Shown here piece by piece: positions 58,156 through 64,000 of a stretch of DNA of 64,000 nucleotides. Made by a program: the position numbers and the translations under genes. The notes under the pieces were generated by a model. The model searched no databases. It was not told where the DNA came from and was given only the letters and a program-made list of their open reading frames with translations. Every line of letters begins with the position of its first letter. Within the stretch, counting starts at the first letter, position 1. Source of the stretch: CAJLIR01 sp964408085 (GTDB taxonomy: Bacteria > Bacillota_I > Bacilli_A > RF39 > UBA660); NCBI GenBank assembly GCA_964408085.1, contig CAYOYB010000002.1:62001-126000 (forward strand), written 5' to 3'.

Positions 58156-59844
58156 ATGAAATTTATAAATAGCGATGACACTAAAGTTTTCGCTCTTGGC
58201 GGACTTGGTGAAGTCGGTAAAAATATGTATTGTATAATGCATAATGAAGAAATTATAATTATTGATGCGGGTATTACTTTTCCAGAAGGAGATTTATTAG
58301 GAGTCGATTATGTAATTCCTGATTACTCATTTCTAAAGAAAAATGAAAGTAAAATAAAAGCTTTATTTATTACACATGGACATGAAGATCATATTGGAGG
58401 CATACCATTTCTATTACAAACGGTAAATATTCCAGCTATATATGCTCCAAACCAAGCTGTAGGATTAATTAAAAGAAAACTTGAAGAAAAAAATATCCAA
58501 TATAAAAATTTATTTATTTATACGGAAAAAACTTTTGTTAAGTTTAAAAATATTCAGGTAGAATTTTTTCAAACTACCCACTCTATTCCTGATTCCCATG
58601 GAATTTGTGTAACAACACCAAATGGTATAATAGTTGCTACAGGAGATTTTAAGTTTGATTTTACACCAATTGGTCCAGTTGCTAATCTTCATAAAATGGC
58701 TGAGATTGGTTCACGTGGTGTTACAATGCTTTTAAGTGATAGTACTAATGCTTTAAATGATGGAATGTCTGTTAGTGAATCTAAAGTTGACGAAGCTTTA
58801 AGTGAAATTTTTACAAGGCACGATGGTCGAATTATTATTGCAACATTTGCTTCAAATATATATAGACTAAAGCATATTGTGGATACGTGTAAAAGAAATG
58901 ATCGAAAAATCGTAACATTTGGTCGAAGTATGGAAGCTAATATTGAAATCTCTATTGAAGGTGGCTATATAAAACATAAGGAAATTTTTATAACACCAGA
59001 AGAAAGTAAAAAATTACCTGCTAATAAAGTCTGTATTTTATGTACAGGAAGTCAAGGTGAACCACTAGCTGCTCTAACAAGAATTGCTAATGGAAGTCAT
59101 AAACAAATAAAATTACAGGATGATGATATTGTTGTTTTCTCTTCTTCTGCTATCCCAGGTAATGCCTTAAGTATATCAAGAACAATAAATAAATTATATT
59201 TAAGGGGAGTCGCTGTTTATACAAATACATCTTTAAATGATATACATACATCTGGTCATGGTAATAAAGAAGAATTAAAATTAATGATTAGACTTATTAA
59301 ACCAAAGTACTTTATGCCATTTCATGGAGAATATCGAATGTTAAAGAGTCATGCTGATGTAGCAATTGACTGTGATATTCCAAAAGAAAATACCTTTGTT
59401 TTAGGAAATGGTGATATTGTTTCTATTCATAAAGGTGTAGCTAAATTAGCTGGTTCTATTCAAGCCAATGATATTTATGTTGATGGTAATAGAATTGGTG
59501 ATGTAAGTGGCGCTGTTATTCGTGATAGAAAAATTATGTCAAGTGATGGTATTGTTGTTGTAATTGCTAATATCGACACCATAAATAACAAACTGCTTGG
59601 TAATCCAAATATTACGACACGTGGATTTGTGTTAGTTAATGAAAATGAAGAACTTTTGAAAAAATTAGAAGAAATAAGTAAAAATGCAATCAACTCAAAA
59701 TTAAAAGAACAAATTAATTATGCAGATATCAAAAATGAAGTAATTACACAGTTGTCTAGTTACATTTTTGAAAAAACTGGTCGTAAACCAATTATATTAC
59801 CCGTTATTATGGATATCAAAAAAAATACTAAGGTTAATTCTTAG
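58156..59844 (+). CDS. rnjA: Ribonuclease J
   Basis: A 562-residue metallo-beta-lactamase-fold RNase with the motif HGHEDHIGG and downstream HSIPDSHG, GDFKFD and the beta-CASP segment (SDSTNALNDGMSVSES...GSQGEPLAAL). It has 5'-to-3' exonuclease and endonuclease activity on RNA and is the main RNA-turnover enzyme of Bacillota. The start MKFINSDDTK is after GAAAGGAG; a longer frame in front (27 more residues) lies over the terminator of the previous gene and is not used. RNase J1 rather than J2 is favoured by complete motifs, though a second paralog cannot be excluded outside the window. Confidence 0.95.
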   Translation: MKFINSDDTKVFALGGLGEVGKNMYCIMHNEEIIIIDAGITFPEGDLLGVDYVIPDYSFLKKNESKIKALFITHGHEDHIGGIPFLLQTVNIPAIYAPNQAVGLIKRKLEEKNIQYKNLFIYTEKTFVKFKNIQVEFFQTTHSIPDSHGICVTTPNGIIVATGDFKFDFTPIGPVANLHKMAEIGSRGVTMLLSDSTNALNDGMSVSESKVDEALSEIFTRHDGRIIIATFASNIYRLKHIVDTCKRNDRKIVTFGRSMEANIEISIEGGYIKHKEIFITPEESKKLPANKVCILCTGSQGEPLAALTRIANGSHKQIKLQDDDIVVFSSSAIPGNALSISRTINKLYLRGVAVYTNTSLNDIHTSGHGNKEELKLMIRLIKPKYFMPFHGEYRMLKSHADVAIDCDIPKENTFVLGNGDIVSIHKGVAKLAGSIQANDIYVDGNRIGDVSGAVIRDRKIMSSDGIVVVIANIDTINNKLLGNPNITTRGFVLVNENEELLKKLEEISKNAINSKLKEQINYADIKNEVITQLSSYIFEKTGRKPIILPVIMDIKKNTKVNS

Positions 59845-59850
59845 TATTTT
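59822..59850. terminator. Bidirectional terminator between rnjA and the extended sigma factor
   Basis: Eleven-base arms AAAATACTAAG and CTTAGTATTTT with a seven-base loop; T-rich on both sides. It overlaps the rnjA stop codon and adjoins the sigma gene stop. Confidence 0.85.
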
Positions 59851-62514
59851 TTATTTATTTTGATTATCAACTTTCTGATAAACTTTATCAATTTCTGTCA
59901 TAGCATCAACTGTTTGATCAATTAATTGATTTAGACTGTTTTTTAATAAAATACCTACTTTTTTAGTTATTTCTCTTACCTCTTGTTCATCTATCCCTAT
60001 AAATTCAGATATAGATGATGTTGAAAATTCTTTACCATTAACAAGTTGCAATTGTAACAATGAAAACATAAATAATTCTATTGGTGATAGTCCATTAAAG
60101 CCCTGATTATAATTTATAAATTGCATCAGCTCAAAAAATTTATGATAAGTAGTAACTTTATTAGGAATATCATTTGCATTGTTTAAATTTTGTTCTAATG
60201 GCTTACTTGTCATAAAGTTATTTTCTTTTTGTGTTTCTTTAGGCGGCTCTTGTGATGTATTAAATTGTACTTTCACTTGACTATCATTACTTGGTAATTG
60301 AGTTGTCTCTATCTGTTCATTTGGATTAGGTATTTCTTCACTCTGATTTTCTCGAATTTTTACCAAAAAATTTTGTAATTTTGGCGCTATAGACTGGTAA
60401 AATACAGCTCTCTCATTTGTATCAAGTGTCACATGATATATTTTTCGTGCAATAATTTGATGACTATCTTTTAACTTTGGAATTAATTGTTCTAACTCTT
60501 GTTCTGAACATCCAAGATATTCACATAAACTTTTGGCTCTTATTTTTTTCATCTTTTTAACTTCCTTCCTAGTATTTAATTCATCATTTATAGATTCTTT
60601 ATTATTATTTATATCTGATTCTATATCATTTTGAGCATTTAAATTTATATCATCTAAGCTTTGAGTTCCTGTAATTTGCTGATTTTCTTCATTATTATCT
60701 AATTCTACTTTTTGTAATTTTTCAGCATTAGCATCAATTGCTACAGAAAACTGTTCTACAGATTCTGGTATATCTAAATTTATAGAATCGGCATTTTGAT
60801 TTTCTGATATTTGTTTATCATTATCTAAATGATCTTTATTTTCCTTTATTTCATCAATGGAAATAACTAATTCAATTTGCTTACTTGTATTATTATCATT
60901 GCCTTTTTCAATTAAAGGAATATTTTCTACTTCTATTAATGATTGTTGGCTATCATTAGTTTTAACTGCGTCTTCATTGACATTAGGTTTTTTCTTAGGA
61001 TTTTTAGTTGTTCTGTTTGTTCTAGTTTGATTTTCTTTTAAATTTGCAGCTGAACTAACACTTTTAGTAGATGAACCATTAGAATTATCCAAAAAATCTT
61101 TAAGACCTAAAGAAGGTCTTCTTAATTTTCTTAACGCTTTAGCCTCAAGTTGCCTTATTCTTTCTCTTGTTACATTAAAACCTTTAGCTATTTCTTCTAA
61201 GCTTTCTTGATCATTACCATCTAAACCAAACCTCAATGTTAAAATAATGATTTCTCTTTTCGTTAGCTTTGATTTTTTAAAAGCCACTTTTATTGCATCT
61301 GATAAAGATGAATCAATAGCTACAATATCTGGTGTATCAGCTTCATCTGGAATAAAATTTACTAACTCTGTATCCTCTTCTTCACCTATAATTTGATTAA
61401 TACTAACAGTATCGACTTGTAATCTATCTAGTTCTAAAGCTATATCATAATCAATATTTAATTCATTAGCCATTTCTTTAATGGACGCTTCCCTATTTAA
61501 TCTATCTTCTAAATTTGCCTTTGTTTTTTTATAACTTCTTATTTTTTCACCTATATGAACTGGTACCCTAATATTTCGTGACGTATCATCAATTGCTCTA
61601 GATATAGCTTGCCGTATCCACCAAGTAGCATAAGTTGAAAATTTATAGCCTTTTTCAACATCATATTTTTCTGTCGCATTAATTAATCCAGCATTACCAA
61701 ATCCAATAAGATCCTGAAAATCTAACCCTCGTCCTATATAATTTTTAGCAATACTAACAACCAATTTTAAATTGCTAGAAATAAATTTCTTCTTAGCCTT
61801 TTTATCACCATTTTTAACTTTACAAGCTAATTCATATTCCTCTTCTTTTTTAAGTAATGGTTGTGTTGAAATTTCTTTTAAATATAATTTAATACTATCA
61901 TATTCTTTATAATCGCTTATGTTAGGTAAATTTTCATCTATTGTATCTTTGGTATCTTCTGTTATCTCTATATCATTTATCATACAATATATTTCAATCA
62001 TTTGTATCAAAAAATTATCTTTAAAAATATTATCTATTTTATTTTCTTTTATATCATTAATATTTTTATTAACAATTATTTCTATTATAGATACGAGTAA
62101 TGAATTCATTTTGCATAATTTAACATATAATTCAAAAGGAATATCCAAATTTAATTGATAAAAAAATTTTGACAATTTGTTAATTTGTTTTAAATTTTCA
62201 TCATAATTATCAAGCAAATTTATATTTTGGTCAATATAATTAGATAAAATTAAACAAAATGTATTGGAATCTTGCATTAACTCATTAATATAACTGCTAA
62301 TAGTTTTTTTTATTTCCACACGAAATAAATTTTTAAATTCTTTTATATCATTTTCACTACATTTTCTTTTACAAATTTCAATTACCAATAATAGTTTTTG
62401 CTCATAATCATTTTCATTTATAAAACAATGATATTTTTTATATTCTTTTTCTATAATAGGTAGTAATTTATTAAATAAATTATCAGGTATATTTAAATTG
62501 TTATCAAAAGTCAT
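59851..62514 (-). CDS. Sigma-70 factor with large N- and C-terminal extensions, 887 aa
   Basis: The core (about residues 204-478) is a primary-type sigma factor: region 1.2 (DSIKLYLKEISTQPLLKKEEE), region 2 with FISSNLKLVVSIAKNYIGRG and KFSTYATWWIRQAISRAI, region 3 and region 4 with EEIAKGFNVTRERIRQLEAKALRKLR. The RpoD-box and -10-recognition residues are canonical. The unusual parts are an N-terminal helical segment of 200 residues with no clear region 1.1, and a C-terminal tail of about 410 residues, which starts Ser/Thr-rich and Asn/Gln-rich (residues 480-660), then has two helical parts (ARSLCEYLGCSEQELEQLI-like and IDEQEVREITKKVGIL). Whether this is the housekeeping factor or an alternative one is unclear. 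No dnaG neighbour. Confidence 0.85.
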   Translation of the reverse strand: MTFDNNLNIPDNLFNKLLPIIEKEYKKYHCFINENDYEQKLLLVIEICKRKCSENDIKEFKNLFRVEIKKTISSYINELMQDSNTFCLILSNYIDQNINLLDNYDENLKQINKLSKFFYQLNLDIPFELYVKLCKMNSLLVSIIEIIVNKNINDIKENKIDNIFKDNFLIQMIEIYCMINDIEITEDTKDTIDENLPNISDYKEYDSIKLYLKEISTQPLLKKEEEYELACKVKNGDKKAKKKFISSNLKLVVSIAKNYIGRGLDFQDLIGFGNAGLINATEKYDVEKGYKFSTYATWWIRQAISRAIDDTSRNIRVPVHIGEKIRSYKKTKANLEDRLNREASIKEMANELNIDYDIALELDRLQVDTVSINQIIGEEEDTELVNFIPDEADTPDIVAIDSSLSDAIKVAFKKSKLTKREIIILTLRFGLDGNDQESLEEIAKGFNVTRERIRQLEAKALRKLRRPSLGLKDFLDNSNGSSTKSVSSAANLKENQTRTNRTTKNPKKKPNVNEDAVKTNDSQQSLIEVENIPLIEKGNDNNTSKQIELVISIDEIKENKDHLDNDKQISENQNADSINLDIPESVEQFSVAIDANAEKLQKVELDNNEENQQITGTQSLDDINLNAQNDIESDINNNKESINDELNTRKEVKKMKKIRAKSLCEYLGCSEQELEQLIPKLKDSHQIIARKIYHVTLDTNERAVFYQSIAPKLQNFLVKIRENQSEEIPNPNEQIETTQLPSNDSQVKVQFNTSQEPPKETQKENNFMTSKPLEQNLNNANDIPNKVTTYHKFFELMQFINYNQGFNGLSPIELFMFSLLQLQLVNGKEFSTSSISEFIGIDEQEVREITKKVGILLKNSLNQLIDQTVDAMTEIDKVYQKVDNQNK

Positions 62515-62577
62515 TTACAACCACCTATTTATATTATAACATTAAATTTTTTATTTTGGTACATTTTATAACATTAA

Positions 62578-62602
62578 AAAACCATATTAATTATATGGCT
62601 TT
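62578..62602 (-). terminator. Terminator of the two small genes upstream of the sigma gene
   Basis: CCATAT and ATATGG arms with a short loop, A-run on one side and T-run on the minus strand, overlapping the 62602 stop codon. Confidence 0.6.
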
Positions 62603-63075
62603 TATGCAGCTTTTGAATAAAGTTGATAAGCTTTGGAATCATGACTTTTTTTAGTTAAAGTATGGTTATTACCTTTACCACTTTCATCTAATTGTGGTTG
62701 TTCACTAAAATCATTATCTATATTATTCATTGGAACTAAAGTAGTTGAATTAGGTTTCATGGTATGAACAAAATTTCTACCATTATTTTTATCTTCTATA
62801 TTCTCTACTGGAAGAATTCTTTTTTTAATCTCTTCTATACTTTTTAGGTCTCCTTCAATATACATTTTGGCAGTTGTTCTTTTTTCACCCATAGCTATAT
62901 TAAAGGATTGAAGTTTTTCATAAACATATAATAATCGAGGTAAAGTTGGATCATTGTTTAAAATATCTACTTGCCTTTTAATGTATTTTTTTTCTACGTC
63001 ACTAGATATACCAGACGCGTTAGTATAGTATTCGATTCTAGACATAATTGGACCAATTATCACACTTTTATCCAT
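62602..63075 (-). CDS. Unknown protein, 157 aa, in front of the sigma gene
   Basis: Starts MDKSVIIGPIMSRIEYYTNASG. The first 90 residues are helical and charged (VEKKYIKRQVDILNND, YVYEKLQSFNIAMGEKRT), the last 60 are a flexible Asn/Ser/Lys tail ending KAYQLYSKAA. No family recognised. GAGGTGAG precedes the ATG. It shares a strand and short spacing with the 73-residue gene upstream, and its terminator comes before the sigma factor gene, so it may be a separate unit. Cytoplasmic. Confidence 0.5.
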   Translation of the reverse strand: MDKSVIIGPIMSRIEYYTNASGISSDVEKKYIKRQVDILNNDPTLPRLLYVYEKLQSFNIAMGEKRTTAKMYIEGDLKSIEEIKKRILPVENIEDKNNGRNFVHTMKPNSTTLVPMNNIDNDFSEQPQLDESGKGNNHTLTKKSHDSKAYQLYSKAA

Positions 63076-63112
63076 AAACTCACCTCAAAATTTCCCTTTT
63101 TATTCTTTAATA

Positions 63113-63334
63113 TTAAACATAATTATTCATTACTGCGTTTTCTTTTAATTTAGCATATAAGAAGATGTTTGTTCCATCATATTTTAAAACATCTCTATTT
63201 AACTCATCAATTCCAGATAAAACCTTAGAAAAATGTTTCATAGCTTCAGCACTTATGTGTTTTTTCTGTTTAGAACGTGTTATTCTTTTTACCTTTTTTT
63301 CTAATTCAGCAATTTGCATACTTAATTCTTTCAT
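63113..63334 (-). CDS. Unknown small helical protein, 73 aa
   Basis: Starts MKELSMQIAELEKKVKRITRSKQKK, an amphipathic and basic coiled-coil-like helix, then HISAEAMKHFSKVLSGIDELNRD, and ends NAVMNNYV. Not recognised. AGGAGGAAGAC precedes the ATG. It is 37 bp before the 157-residue gene and likely co-transcribed. Size and composition would fit a small nucleoid or ribosome-associated protein; this is not proven. Confidence 0.5.
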   Translation of the reverse strand: MKELSMQIAELEKKVKRITRSKQKKHISAEAMKHFSKVLSGIDELNRDVLKYDGTNIFLYAKLKENAVMNNYV

Positions 63335-63402
63335 AGTCTTCCTCCTAGCTTAATTTTATTTTACAACTTAGGACTAAAAAGTGTCAATAATATTGATATA
63401 GT

Positions 63403-63424
63403 GTTTACACGTATTAATGTAAAC
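63403..63424. promoter_or_regulatory. Inverted repeat in the divergent region before the UPF0316 gene
   Basis: GTTTAC and GTAAAC arms separated by ten bases. It lies between two divergent genes and could be an operator; a -35-like TTGATA stands just left of it. Weak evidence. Confidence 0.35.
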
Positions 63425-63504
63425 TACAATCATTATTATTATTTGCAGTTTTTTAGTTTTTTATTAACTAAAATTAGCCATAATATAAATAATGGAGGAT
63501 TTTT

Positions 63505-64000
63505 ATGAAAATTTTAACATATTTAGCTATTTTTATAGCTAAAATTATTGAAAACACCCTTTCTACATTAAGACTTATTGTTGTAGCTAAAGGCAAAAAA
63601 ATATTTGGTGCAATCTTGCAATTTATAATATCTTTTGTTTGGGTTATTACAACTGGCATTGTCGTAGTTAATATAAAAGATGATCCATTAAAAATTGTTT
63701 TTTTTGCATTTGGATCTCTAATTGGTTCTTACCTAGGTAGTTTTATTGAAGAAAAAATTGCTTTAGGTAATGATTTGATTAAAATTATTACAGATAAAAA
63801 TAATTGTGAAAAAATTAATAATATACTATCAAAAGATTACTTAGTAACATCTATAAATGGTAAAAAACAAAATAAAGATGTTTCAATTCTTTTTGTCATT
63901 TCTAAAAAAAAGCAAAGACGTACTCTTATATCTATAATTCAAAATATTGATAAAAATTCAATTATAACAGTTGAAGCTATAAAAAATCTTTCTTATAATG
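63505..64000 (+). CDS. UPF0316/DUF5698 membrane protein, 3' end outside window
   Basis: Starts MKILTYLAIFIAKIIENTLST after GGAGGATTTTT. Three membrane helices in the first 90 residues, including FGSLIGSYLGSFIEEKIALG, followed by a cytoplasmic ferredoxin-like domain of the DUF2179 kind (INNILSKDYLVTSINGKKQNKDVSILFVI). This is the layout of UPF0316 proteins (YebE-like). The role is unknown. The frame is open to the end of the window, so the C-terminus is missing. It is divergent from the two small genes upstream of the sigma factor. Confidence 0.85.
   Translation, partial: MKILTYLAIFIAKIIENTLSTLRLIVVAKGKKIFGAILQFIISFVWVITTGIVVVNIKDDPLKIVFFAFGSLIGSYLGSFIEEKIALGNDLIKIITDKNNCEKINNILSKDYLVTSINGKKQNKDVSILFVISKKKQRRTLISIIQNIDKNSIITVEAIKNLSYN

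Noticed and set aside
1..64000. Recoding of TGA as Trp, as in Mycoplasma-like relatives
   Set aside because: Conserved tryptophans in recognised proteins are encoded by TGG, and TGA acts as a stop in spoVAD overlapping spoVAE.
1..64000. tRNA, rRNA, CRISPR array or prophage structural genes
   Set aside because: No tRNA cloverleaf, GC-rich rRNA stretch, regular repeat-spacer array or phage capsid or tail gene could be seen by reading either strand; a computed scan could still find a tRNA missed by eye.

Overview
The window looks like chromosomal DNA from a very AT-rich, spore-forming, Gram-positive bacterium. It carries the forespore sigma factor gene sigF with a spoIIAA-like gene, sigK, spoVAC-spoVAD-spoVAE, a CotD-like coat protein, cse60, dacF, ylxM and the MEP-pathway gene dxs. 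Reading frames are intact with the standard bacterial code, and tryptophan is TGG. Together with the small accessory proteins this suggests an uncultured, host-associated Bacillota of class Bacilli (Erysipelotrichales or an RF39/RFN20-type lineage). The lineage is inference. No tRNA, rRNA, CRISPR array, transposase or phage structural gene was recognised.

Layout. 1-2034: a NadR-like P-loop ATPase (cut by the window edge), thymidine kinase and a frameshifted Nudix/winged-helix regulator; two matching palindromes, one inside the spacer of a consensus promoter, look like its operators. 2122-5842: an M3 peptidase, a coiled-coil protein, yqeY and rpsU. 5864-8938: a compact locus with two double-glycine leader peptides, a small hydrophobic protein, a short HlyD-like accessory protein and a C39-peptidase ABC exporter. 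8947-14689: clpC with two small partners, cse60, a YgjP-type metallopeptidase and a YfcC-type transporter. 14808-23810: a TIGR01212 radical-SAM protein, an anchored surface protein, uvrA, a zinc-ribbon pseudogene, two tandem paralogs with near-identical promoters, and dxs. 23924-26442: spoVAC-D-E behind a sigma-G-like promoter, then a candidate type I toxin transcript. 26517-31836: a leucine-rich-repeat surface protein, spoIIAA-like/sigF without spoIIAB and preceded by Spo0A-box matches, a PadR/DUF1700 pair, and sigK.

31745-34171 and 47882-48960 are two insertions of the same unusual kind. Each sits between convergent genes (sigK/vanY; xre/cotD-like) and is flanked by long direct repeats (178 and 157 bp) made of the two genes' 3' ends. 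That is the topology left when a circle integrates by single crossover. One cargo is mazEF; the other is two exported proteins of unknown function.

34082-47452 is mostly accessory: a VanY homolog lacking both zinc-ligand histidines, a DUF4143 ATPase, a HAD protein, dacF, a methylthiotransferase-like radical-SAM enzyme, an anchored surface protein, several small proteins that resemble immunity or toxin-linked genes, and a normal VanY. 49247-57100 holds ffh and ftsY-ylxM, split by a HerA-type ATPase, an Rpn nuclease and two unknown genes. 57163-64000 holds RNase J, a sigma-70 factor with about 200 extra N-terminal and 410 extra C-terminal residues, two small unknown genes and the start of a UPF0316 membrane protein.

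Spore-related genes are scattered rather than clustered: sigF and spoIIAA (forespore start), sigK and coat protein (late mother cell), spoVA (dipicolinic acid channel and germination), dacF and cse60.
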